A stretch of 9,448 bases of DNA, taken from NCBI GenBank assembly GCA_007125875.1, contig SLCI01000251.1:1-9448 (forward strand), written 5' to 3'. The DNA is from Kiritimatiellia bacterium. Lineage in GTDB: Bacteria; Verrucomicrobiota; Kiritimatiellia; SLAD01. Shown here piece by piece: positions 1 through 5,531 of this stretch (positions are counted from its first letter, which is position 1; each line of letters starts with the position of its first letter). Under the pieces are notes generated by a model that searched no databases, was not told where the DNA came from, and saw nothing but the letters and a program-made list of their open reading frames with translations. A program made the translations under genes and the position numbers.

Positions 1-1
1 C

Positions 2-145
2 AATACGGGTTCTCCTGCTACGGGTCTTAGCTACGAAGTGATCCCTGAGCCGTCGAGCGTGTTGTTGAGTGTGTTTGGCTTGTTGTTGTTTGGTTGTTAT
101 CATCGTGTGCTTAGGAAATCCGCCCATGGCGGCGGCAGTTTTTGA
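2..145 (+). CDS. C-terminal end of a PEP-CTERM-tagged exported protein (partial, 5' end outside window)
   Basis: The open frame runs from the window edge to TGA at 143-145 and gives the last 47 residues of a longer protein. They hold a typical PEP-CTERM sorting signal: a VIPEPSS motif, then a hydrophobic stretch (VLLSVFGLLLFG), then a basic cluster (HRVLRK). In this family the tail holds the exported protein in the inner membrane until an exosortase cleaves it near the PEP motif and delivers the protein to the surface or extracellular matrix. The tail runs about ten residues past the basic cluster, ending HGGGSF, slightly longer than usual. The main domain is outside the window, so the protein's own function cannot be given. 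The stop lies 38 bp before the first attC-like site, so this gene may itself be a cassette cargo gene or may mark the end of the host sequence. Confidence 0.82.
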   Translation, partial: NTGSPATGLSYEVIPEPSSVLLSVFGLLLFGCYHRVLRKSAHGGGSF

Positions 146-183
146 CGCAGACATCTCTGAAAGTAATTCACATATTGAAGAAA

Positions 184-317
184 TCCGAACAATCGCCTTG
201 AGCTTATGCGGAACAAGCGGGCGGCGAAATTTACGGTTTACACTGGGCAAGGGTTGACGCAGGTGCTAGAGGATGTTTGTACAGCCTGTTCCGCAACGCT
301 CAGGCGTAACGTTAGGC
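184..317 (+). repeat. attC-like integron recombination site, complete (copy 1)
   Basis: The site has the nested inverted-repeat layout of integron attC sites. The right core GTTAGGC (311-317) fits the GTTRRRY consensus exactly. CGCCTTGAGC (194-203) pairs with GCTCAGGCG (298-306) leaving one unpaired T, the single extrahelical base expected in such sites. GCGGAACA (208-215) pairs perfectly with TGTTCCGC (287-294). A loop of about 71 nt separates the arms. The left core TCCGAAC (184-190) is degenerate: two positions depart from RYYYAAC and pair poorly with GTTAGGC. In integrons the folded bottom strand is cut between G and TT of the right core, so the next cassette would begin at 312. No integrase gene is visible. 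The reading rests on pairing seen by eye; a generic hairpin is less likely given the core and the bulge. Confidence 0.8.
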
Positions 318-337
318 CGAAAGATCGGTTCATTCTG

Positions 338-366
338 TTGACATAAGGCACACGTCCATTTATCTT
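338..366 (+). promoter_or_regulatory. Sigma-70-type promoter of the toxin-antitoxin pair
   Basis: A perfect -35 box TTGACA (338-343) is followed by a 17-bp spacer and a -10 box TATCTT (361-366), which matches TATAAT at four of six positions. Transcription would be expected to start about seven bases downstream, at or next to the A of the toxin ATG (373). No Shine-Dalgarno sequence precedes that ATG, which agrees with a leaderless transcript. The promoter lies inside the cassette, so expression would not depend on an integron Pc promoter. Confidence 0.6.
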
Positions 367-372
367 GTTCAC

Positions 373-642
373 ATGAGTGAATTTGACTGGAGCGACGAGA
401 AAAGCCGCTATCTGGAGCGTACCCGCGGAATGTGCTTTGAGGATATTCTTGTCTGTATTCAAAACGGCGATGTAATTGACGTGATTCGCCACCCGAATCG
501 GGAACGATATCCCCAACAAAAGATGATGGTGATCAATATAGACGGTTATGTGTGGCTGGTCCCTTACGTTAAGCAATCCGGTGTGCGGTTTATGAAAACC
601 ATTATTCCCAGTCGCAAAGCAACACGGGAGTACCTGAAATGA
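373..642 (+). CDS. BrnT-like toxin of a type II toxin-antitoxin pair
   Basis: This 89-residue protein has the BrnT layout. It opens with FDWSDEKS (4-11), the family's usual FxWDExK start, followed by the FED element of the first helix (22-24). A central beta-rich part follows (about 50-66), and the protein ends with KTIIPSRKATREYL (75-88), matching the conserved ARKAT/xRExY tail. BrnT toxins are small RelE-fold ribonucleases that block translation until bound by their antitoxin. The sequence belongs to a divergent subgroup with HPNRERYPQQ (40-49) in place of the usual middle. The ATG at 373 is chosen because the motif starts four residues later; no ribosome binding site precedes it and the promoter suggests a leaderless start. 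The gene overlaps the antitoxin by four bases, toxin first as in brnTA. Family assignment is by motif recognition only; an inactive relative is possible. Confidence 0.72.
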   Translation: MSEFDWSDEKSRYLERTRGMCFEDILVCIQNGDVIDVIRHPNRERYPQQKMMVINIDGYVWLVPYVKQSGVRFMKTIIPSRKATREYLK

Positions 643-923
643 AAAGAAATGGGATTGAACTGGATAAGGAAGAGCTGCAGATTCTTGCTGATTTTGAGCG
701 TGGTGAATTCAGACGCGTAAGAAACGTCGATGCAGAAAAGCTTGAATTAGAAGACGCTGCTCGAAATACGCTACAAAAAGACAAGCGCATCAATATCCGG
801 ATCTCATCGCGTGATCTGGAGCAGATACAAATGCGAGCGGCAAGAGAGGGAATTCCCTATCAGACGTACATTTCCAGCTCACTGCATAAACTCGTATCAG
901 GACGACTGGCAGAAAGCGCCTAA
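639..923 (+). CDS. Ribbon-helix-helix (CopG/BrnA-like) antitoxin
   Basis: This 94-residue product has a charged N-terminal half (about 8-48) that would wrap the toxin. A ribbon-helix-helix DNA-binding half follows: the strand INIRIS (51-56), helix SRDLEQIQMRAAREG, and GIPYQTYISSSLHKLV (71-86), a hallmark of BrnA/CopG-type antitoxins. Such proteins neutralise the toxin and, as dimers, repress their shared promoter. The ATG overlaps the toxin stop (ATGA, 639-642). A GGGAG ribosome binding site (626-630) lies eight bases upstream, so the antitoxin has a better initiation signal than the toxin, as expected if antitoxin must be in excess. The TAA stop falls within the GCCTAAC core of the next attC copy. 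The operator has not been identified; the toxin promoter is the likely target. Confidence 0.78.
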   Translation: MKRNGIELDKEELQILADFERGEFRRVRNVDAEKLELEDAARNTLQKDKRINIRISSRDLEQIQMRAAREGIPYQTYISSSLHKLVSGRLAESA

Positions 924-990
924 CAAATCGCCTTGAGCTTATGCGGAACACGCGAGTCGGCGATTTTACGGTTTACTCTGGGCAAGGACG
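918..990 (+). repeat. Truncated attC-like site (copy 2), left half only
   Basis: It starts with a perfect left core GCCTAAC (918-924), then CGCCTTGAGC (929-938) and GCGGAACA (943-950), the same arm elements as copy 1. Bases 926-987 match 191-252 at about nine positions in ten, counting two single-base gaps. After about 990 the similarity stops, and I find no TGTTCCGC or GCTCAGGCG arm and no convincingly paired GTTRRRY core downstream. The left core here pairs perfectly with the intact right core of copy 1, which supports the attC reading of both. The copy looks broken by a deletion or insertion and probably marks the end of the cassette array. Confidence 0.7.
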
Positions 991-1158
991 CAAATGGGGA
1001 TGGGTGTTAAAATATAAAATATGGGGCAGCTCGCCGGGTTGCAAAAGTGGGAAACGGAGCGGGGCTACGGTGATTCGTCTATCAGGATTTCCTGAGGCCG
1101 TTTGCGGAGTTGGATGGAGAAGGGGATGAGGTATTCCGATCTGTATGCGTCACGGAGC

Positions 1159-1314
1159 GGGGACACTGATCGACTCGTCAGCCGATGCCAAGACGCGGGC
1201 GATTGGCGCTACCGACAAACGTGTCGCGCAGCATCTCGGCGTCGCAGAGCTCCGCCCTCCATCTCTGGATTTGCGAGAGCTTTTGAGTGTCCCCCTGGAG
1301 GGTCGAGCTCCGCG
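1159..1314. repeat. Inverted-repeat block, possible dispersed palindromic element
   Basis: Two inverted repeats interlock. GGGGACACT (1159-1167) is the exact reverse complement of AGTGTCCCC (1286-1294). The 19-bp arms at 1243-1261 and 1296-1314 are reverse complements at 16 of 19 positions and each holds a GAGCTC core. The inner arms could form a hairpin with a 34-nt loop. There is no U-run after it, so it is not a simple intrinsic terminator. The block resembles dispersed REP- or MITE-like elements, but one window cannot show whether it recurs elsewhere in the genome. Confidence 0.5.
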
Positions 1315-1342
1315 AGACCGTATTCCTGACTTTTGTCGGTGG

Positions 1343-1388
1343 TTCCAACGATTGGAAAACTTTACCCCATTTCTTCCAATCATTGGAA
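1343..1388. promoter_or_regulatory. Two near-identical palindromes upstream of gspE (possible operator pair)
   Basis: TTCCAACGATTGGAA (1343-1357) and TTCCAATCATTGGAA (1374-1388) share the form TTCCAA-N3-TTGGAA; the second is a perfect 7+1+7 palindrome. Their centres are 31 bp apart, close to three helical turns, so a dimeric protein could bind both on one face of the DNA. They end 119 bp before the gspE ATG, so they could be the operator of the secretion operon. They could instead be members of a genome-wide palindromic repeat family or flank a processed RNA. The sequence is clear; the role is inferred. Confidence 0.55.
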
Positions 1389-1507
1389 ACCCCATAGACG
1401 ATCGCTGCATTAAGCGCGTTTTGGGCGGGCCCGCTGAATTCGCTTATTGATTTGAACGGAGCGCCTATTTGCGTTATCCATATGCGTGTAGAAGGCTTTA
1501 ACCACCG

Positions 1508-3223
1508 ATGATTTCAGCTCAGTCAACCAAATTAGCGTCTCTCTTGGAACAGTCCGGATTATTTACGCCGGATCAGGTGCAGGAATTGCTCGAGCGCAAG
1601 CAGGAAAGCGGGCGTTCGATCACGGACGTGGTCGTGGAACAGGGGCTGGCCCGCGAGGAGCAGTTCTTGGAGGCTCTGGCTGGGGCCATGAATGTGCCGT
1701 ACGTGCGACTGAACGATGCCAAAATCGAGTCGGCGGTGCTTGAGCGTCTCTCACCGAAAGCGGTTTTCCAGTATAATGTGATCCCGGTAGAAGCCGCGAA
1801 CGGCACGCTGCGGGTGGCGACGCATGATCCTTTTCATCCCGGCCTACTGGACGCTTTGCGCATGGCGTCCGGTAATCGGGTTCGGCTGGCGCTGAGTCCG
1901 TCGGCTGATATTGCCAAGGCGGCTACGAAGTTCTACGGCGTCGGTGCCGATACGCTGGAGCGCATGATTCAGGATGACCGCATTGAGCTGGCGCCTGAAG
2001 ACGACATGAAGAAGGATTTGAGCGATGTCGATCAAGAGGCGTCGGTCGTCAAGTTCGTGAACCAGATCATTTGGGAAGCGTTTCAGGATCGCGCCACGGA
2101 CATTCACTTGGAGCCGATGGAGACCTCGTTGCGGATTCGCTACCGTATTGACGGGGTGTTGCATCAAACGCCGGTGCCCGCTCACCTGAAACGATTTCAG
2201 GCCTCGATCATCTCGCGTATCAAAGTCATGGCGAACATGGACATCGCCGAAAAGCGCTTGCCGCAGGACGGGCGTATCAGCTTGAAGATTCGGGGCGAGG
2301 ATATCGACGTGCGTGTGTCCACGATGCCGACCGTCTACGGCGAGAGTGTGAGTTTGCGTTTGCTGATGCGTCACAGCGGCTTGACGGGCTTGGATAAACT
2401 GGGCTTGGCCGATAATGACGAAAAGATTCTGAAAAAACTGATTACCAAGCCGCACGGCATTCTGCTGGTCACCGGCCCGACCGGTTCCGGTAAATCGACC
2501 TCGCTGTACGCGTGGCTGCACACGATTAACTCGATTGATAAGCGCATTATCACGATTGAGGAACCGATTGAATACGAAATGGCCGGCATCAATCAGATCC
2601 AGGTGCGTTCCGAGATTGGTCTGACCTTTGCGATGGGGCTGCGCCACATTTTGCGTCAGGATCCCGACGTGATCATGGTCGGTGAAATTCGTGACCGCGA
2701 AACGGCTGAAATCGCGATTCGTGCCGCCCTCACGGGCCACTTGGTGTTCAGCACGTTGCATACGAACGATGCTGCGGGCGCCGTGACGCGTTTGGTGGAC
2801 ATGGGTATTGAACCTTTCTTGGTGGCATCGTCTGTGGAGGGCTTAATCGCACAGCGTTTGGTGCGGCGCCTGTGTAAGCATTGTCGTCGCGAGATCAAGC
2901 CGGACAAAGCGTTTCTGGAGAGTGTCGGGTTCCCATTGGATCGCCTCGAGGAGGGCGCGATTTATGAGGCCGTCGGTTGCGATGAGTGTCGCGGCACCGG
3001 TTTTGTGGGACGAACGGGCATTTACGAGATTATTGTGGTGACCGACCGTATTCGTCCGCTGGTTGTTTCGCGTGCCAGCGCCACTGAAATCCGTACGGTC
3101 GCGATGCAGCAAGGGTTGCGTCCGCTCCGCCATGACGGGTGGACGAAGGTGCTAAAGGGAATTACGACGGTCGAGGAGGTCTTGCGGGTCTCGGAGGACA
3201 ACGAGGATTTAGCCGAGACGTAA
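1508..3223 (+). CDS. gspE: Type II secretion ATPase GspE
   Basis: This 571-residue cytoplasmic secretion ATPase hydrolyses ATP to drive pseudopilus assembly through GspF and GspL. The N-terminal region (about 8-150) is an MshEN/N1E-type domain with two 24-residue helical motifs. A linker and N2 domain follow (about 180-300), including ATDIHLEP (196-203). The RecA-like ATPase has Walker A GPTGSGKS (323-330), an Asp box with EEPIEY (351-356), Walker B DPDVIMVGEIRD (385-396; Glu393 catalytic) and a His box GHLVFSTLHTND (410-421). A tetracysteine zinc site C456/C459 and C491/C494 separates GspE/PilB-type ATPases from retraction ATPases, which lack it. The ATG at 1508 starts just before the first motif; a GAAGG 12 bases upstream is a weak ribosome binding site. 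It is the first gene of the operon, 50 bp before gspF. PilB is the main alternative, but the pseudopilin and GspK/L/M genes downstream favour GspE. Confidence 0.95.
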   Translation: MISAQSTKLASLLEQSGLFTPDQVQELLERKQESGRSITDVVVEQGLAREEQFLEALAGAMNVPYVRLNDAKIESAVLERLSPKAVFQYNVIPVEAANGTLRVATHDPFHPGLLDALRMASGNRVRLALSPSADIAKAATKFYGVGADTLERMIQDDRIELAPEDDMKKDLSDVDQEASVVKFVNQIIWEAFQDRATDIHLEPMETSLRIRYRIDGVLHQTPVPAHLKRFQASIISRIKVMANMDIAEKRLPQDGRISLKIRGEDIDVRVSTMPTVYGESVSLRLLMRHSGLTGLDKLGLADNDEKILKKLITKPHGILLVTGPTGSGKSTSLYAWLHTINSIDKRIITIEEPIEYEMAGINQIQVRSEIGLTFAMGLRHILRQDPDVIMVGEIRDRETAEIAIRAALTGHLVFSTLHTNDAAGAVTRLVDMGIEPFLVASSVEGLIAQRLVRRLCKHCRREIKPDKAFLESVGFPLDRLEEGAIYEAVGCDECRGTGFVGRTGIYEIIVVTDRIRPLVVSRASATEIRTVAMQQGLRPLRHDGWTKVLKGITTVEEVLRVSEDNEDLAET

Positions 3224-3273
3224 ACGCAGTCCGGCCCGATGTATGGCTGTCACGCTTTCTGTGATCACTTGGG

Positions 3274-4563
3274 ATGCCGATCTATACATATAGTGCGAAG
3301 ACACGCGGTGGCGAACGGGTCAATGGAACCGTTGACGCCAATGACAAGCGGTCTGCGTTAATTCAGGTCGAACGCATGGGCTATGTCCCGGTGTCCCTGC
3401 GCGAGGGCGGGGGCGGTGGTAAGTCCAAGTCCGATAAGGGGGCATCGGCCAAGCCCCGCAAAGCCCGCGCGCCTAAAGGGAAGAAGAAGTCCTCCGGCTT
3501 TCGTTTGCAAACGAATCGTGCCCCGCGCCTGAGCATGCGCGAACTCCTGTTTTTTACGCGTGAACTGAGCGATTTGCTCGCTTCCGGGATGACGTTGGGC
3601 AATGCGCTCAATACGTTGGCGCATCGCGAAACGGGCAAGGCGCAGGACGTGATTATCCCGCAGCTACGCGATGAAATTGTGCAAGGGGCAAGTTTGTCGG
3701 ATGCACTCGCCAAGCGACCGGAAAGCTTCGGTAACCTCTATGTCAGCATGGTGCGCGCCGGTGAAGCCAGTGGCGATCTCTCCGGCGTGCTGGAACGCTT
3801 GTGCCGACACTTTGAGCGGGTCCAGGAAGCGCGCGAAAAGGTGCTGATGGCCTTGTCTTATCCGGTTATCGTGGTGGCGGTGGGTATTGTCACCATTTTC
3901 TTCGTGATGGTCTTCGTGGTGCCGCGATTCTCCCAAATCTTCGCCGAGTTAGGGAGTACGCTGCCGATGGCGACGCAGGTATTGATCGGTTTCAGCACGG
4001 TCTTGATGAACTATTGGTGGCTTATCCTGTTGGTGATTGTCGGGTCGGTTTGGGGTATTCGGCATTATTTGAGCACCGAGGAGGGCTTGTTGCGCTGGCA
4101 TGAAGCGCAGCTGCGCTTGCCGGTATTCAGCGGGATCGTGAATGCCAATGCATTCTCGCAATTTGCGCGCACGTTGGGTGCGCTGCTGAACAATGGCGTG
4201 CCGGTTTTGCAGGCGCTTTCGATTGTGGAGAATACGGTCAGTAACCGGGTGATTGCCGATGAAATCCGGAATGCCCGTGGCCGCGTGACGGATGGGGCCA
4301 CGATTTCTGAGCCCTTGGCGGCGGGGCAGGTGTTTCCCCCCTTGCTGACGGATATGTTGGCGGTGGGCGAGGAAACCGGCGATATGAGCGGGGCCTTGCA
4401 ACATATTGCAAATCGGTATGAACATGAGCTGGATCGAAGCGTCAAACTGTTAACGACGATCATCGAGCCGATCCTGATTCTGGTCATCGCTGTGATGGTT
4501 GGCTTCGTTGCCATCAGTATGTTGCTGGCGGTATTTGAGTTAACCAGTGGTTTGAATGTATAA
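3274..4563 (+). CDS. gspF: Type II secretion inner-membrane platform protein GspF
   Basis: GspF (429 residues) is the polytopic platform that GspE acts on to add pseudopilin subunits. The start MPIYTYSAKT is the classic GspF N-terminus. Two T2SSF domains follow, about 90-217 and 293-417, carrying the paired signatures VRAGEASGDL (170-179) and LAVGEETGDM (372-381). Membrane segments are clear at about 197-217, 243-263 and 396-420, the usual three. An unusual linker at about 45-75 is almost only glycine, lysine, arginine, serine and alanine, making the protein longer than the roughly 400 residues common in the family. No strong ribosome binding site precedes the ATG (only TTGGG next to it), so the start is chosen from the conserved N-terminus. 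The gene sits 28 bp before gspG. Confidence 0.95.
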   Translation: MPIYTYSAKTRGGERVNGTVDANDKRSALIQVERMGYVPVSLREGGGGGKSKSDKGASAKPRKARAPKGKKKSSGFRLQTNRAPRLSMRELLFFTRELSDLLASGMTLGNALNTLAHRETGKAQDVIIPQLRDEIVQGASLSDALAKRPESFGNLYVSMVRAGEASGDLSGVLERLCRHFERVQEAREKVLMALSYPVIVVAVGIVTIFFVMVFVVPRFSQIFAELGSTLPMATQVLIGFSTVLMNYWWLILLVIVGSVWGIRHYLSTEEGLLRWHEAQLRLPVFSGIVNANAFSQFARTLGALLNNGVPVLQALSIVENTVSNRVIADEIRNARGRVTDGATISEPLAAGQVFPPLLTDMLAVGEETGDMSGALQHIANRYEHELDRSVKLLTTIIEPILILVIAVMVGFVAISMLLAVFELTSGLNV

Positions 4564-4580
4564 TTAGGCATGTGTTGGTG

Positions 4581-4586
4581 AAGGAG
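4581..4586 (+). promoter_or_regulatory. Strong ribosome binding site of gspG
   Basis: AAGGAG lies five bases before the gspG ATG and is the best Shine-Dalgarno match among the intact gsp genes before gspJ. This fits the need for far more GspG, the major subunit, than the other components. Confidence 0.75.
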
Positions 4587-4591
4587 ACGAA

Positions 4592-4984
4592 ATGAATGTG
4601 AAACGTACAAATGCGAAGTCGGGCTTCACGCTGATTGAGGTCTTGTTGGTTGTCGTCATTATCGGCATTTTGGCGGCTGTTGCGATTCCTCGATTGGGTG
4701 GACGTGTGCAGCAGGCGGAAATTGCCCGGGCCCGATCGGACATTGCCGCGATCGGAATGGCCTTGCGGATGTATGAATTGGACATGGGGCAATACCCGCA
4801 GTCTCTCTCGGCCTTGGTGAACAATCCCGGTGGCACGCGTTGGCAGGGGCCCTATTTGGAGTCTGGTGATGTGCCGTCGGATCCTTGGGGCCGTGAATAC
4901 ATCTATACGCGCACGGATAACCATTACCGCCTGCGATCATTAGGGCCTGACGGCACCGAGGGCAGCGGTGAGATCACCAACTAA
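4592..4984 (+). CDS. gspG: Major pseudopilin GspG
   Basis: This 130-residue protein forms the shaft of the periplasmic pseudopilus. It has a short basic leader, the prepilin peptidase site KSG|FTLIEV (cut after Gly11), Glu16 (mature position 5) and Pro33 (mature position 22) within a hydrophobic helix at about 12-33. The C-terminal part has the GspG signature: DMGQYP (64-69), DPWGREYIY (97-105) and SLGPDGTEGSGE (116-127), the calcium-binding loop that stabilises the major pseudopilin. The usual final Asp of that loop is not present, so Glu127 may take its place. The length is typical of the family. The strong AAGGAG upstream fixes the start. The gene overlaps gspH by 17 bp. A type IV pilin is unlikely because the DPWG and calcium-loop pair marks GspG. 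Confidence 0.96.
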   Translation: MNVKRTNAKSGFTLIEVLLVVVIIGILAAVAIPRLGGRVQQAEIARARSDIAAIGMALRMYELDMGQYPQSLSALVNNPGGTRWQGPYLESGDVPSDPWGREYIYTRTDNHYRLRSLGPDGTEGSGEITN

Positions 4985-5531
4985 CGAGGCCGGACGTCGA
5001 CGTCGTCGCGGTTTCACGCTGATTGAGATCATTTTGGTGGTCGCGATCTCGCTGATTGCGGCGGCGGTTGCTGTGCCATCGTTCATGCGCTCCTATCAGG
5101 CCGCGAATCTGCGTACAGCCGCGCGTACGGTGGTTACCGCCGGAAAGTACGCGCGCAATATGGCGGTACTGCAGCAGCGCCAAATGGCCGTCTTCTTCGA
5201 TACCCAATCGGGAGAGATTCGCATTGTGGCCGTTGAGCGGGCGTCTCCGGGTGCACTCGATAATTTCCTCGATGCGCGCCGTGATGCCGGGCGTGATGAG
5301 CAATTTACCGCTGAGGTGCGACGTACACAGCAATTGCCTGAACAGGTGCGGATTGTGGATTTTTCCTCGCCCAGTCAACGTCAAGAAGTCGACGGCGTAT
5401 TCTGGGTGAATTTCTTTCCCAGTGGCGTGAGCGATTCATTTTCACTCCGGATTTCCGATGAACAGCGCCGCCGCTCTGTTTACATAGAAGTGGATCACCT
5501 CTCGGGAGCTACGACGACCTCCTATGAGTAA
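4968..5531 (+). CDS. gspH: Minor pseudopilin, GspH-like
   Basis: This 187-residue protein has a strongly basic leader (GRRRRRG, 9-15), cleavage after Gly15 (G|FTLIEI), Glu20 at mature position 5 and Pro37 at mature position 22. The hydrophobic helix spans about 16-38. The body is beta-rich with VFFDTQSGEIRIV (75-87) and a C-terminal SVYIEVDHLSG (160-170), as in GspH/FimT minor pseudopilins. GspH sits near the pseudopilus tip and links it to the GspG shaft. The start must be GTG at 4968, inside gspG: no other start codon lies between it and the leader arginines, and GAGGG (4959-4963) lies four bases upstream. That gives a 17-bp overlap with gspG and suggests translational coupling. It ends with an 8-bp overlap into gspI. 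The subtype assignment rests on gene order and fold-like features, as GspH proteins diverge strongly. Confidence 0.82.
   Translation: MRSPTNEAGRRRRRGFTLIEIILVVAISLIAAAVAVPSFMRSYQAANLRTAARTVVTAGKYARNMAVLQQRQMAVFFDTQSGEIRIVAVERASPGALDNFLDARRDAGRDEQFTAEVRRTQQLPEQVRIVDFSSPSQRQEVDGVFWVNFFPSGVSDSFSLRISDEQRRRSVYIEVDHLSGATTTSYE

Larger units (their letters stand above)
312..924 (+). mobile_element. Probable integron gene cassette carrying a toxin-antitoxin pair
   Basis: The unit starts just after the G of the upstream GTTAGGC core. It contains a promoter and two overlapping genes and reaches the GCCTAAC core that starts the next attC copy. The stop codon of the second gene (TAA, 921-923) lies inside that core, the tight packing typical of cassettes. 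The DNA here is visibly more AT-rich than the gsp operon. Toxin-antitoxin cassettes with their own promoter are well known in large sedentary integrons, where they stabilise the array. The true right boundary is lost because the downstream attC copy is truncated, so the end given is the last recognisable core base. Confidence 0.65.
991..1507. other. Gene-free stretch between the attC remnant and gspE
   Basis: The open frames here are short, overlap one another on both strands, have no ribosome binding site and give arginine/proline-rich products with no recognisable domain, so I call no gene. The stretch holds a perfect small inverted repeat TCAGGA-TT-TCCTGA (1082-1095), the inverted-repeat block at 1159-1314, the paired palindromes at 1343-1388 and a GC palindrome GCGGGCCCGC (1425-1434). 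The gspE promoter must lie here or further upstream. A TTGATT (1447-1452) is the only weak -35-like box near the gene, with no good -10 box after it. A possible ribosome binding site GAAGG (1491-1495) sits 12 bases before the gspE ATG, rather far for efficient use. Confidence 0.6.

Noticed and set aside
69..257. Small open frame across the PEP-CTERM end and the first attC
   Set aside because: It is out of frame with the clear PEP-CTERM tail and its second half is attC sequence.
1425..1434. GC palindrome GCGGGCCCGC as a terminator
   Set aside because: It is short, has no loop to speak of and no following T-run, so it was not called a terminator.
1145..1450. 101-codon open frame in the gap before gspE
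   Set aside because: It has no ribosome binding site, overlaps other open frames on both strands, runs through both inverted-repeat blocks and palindromes, and its product has no recognisable domain.
1844..2761. 305-codon open frame on the minus strand inside gspE
   Set aside because: It is antisense to a strongly conserved ATPase, with a His/Gln/Arg-rich product typical of a shadow of GC-rich coding DNA.
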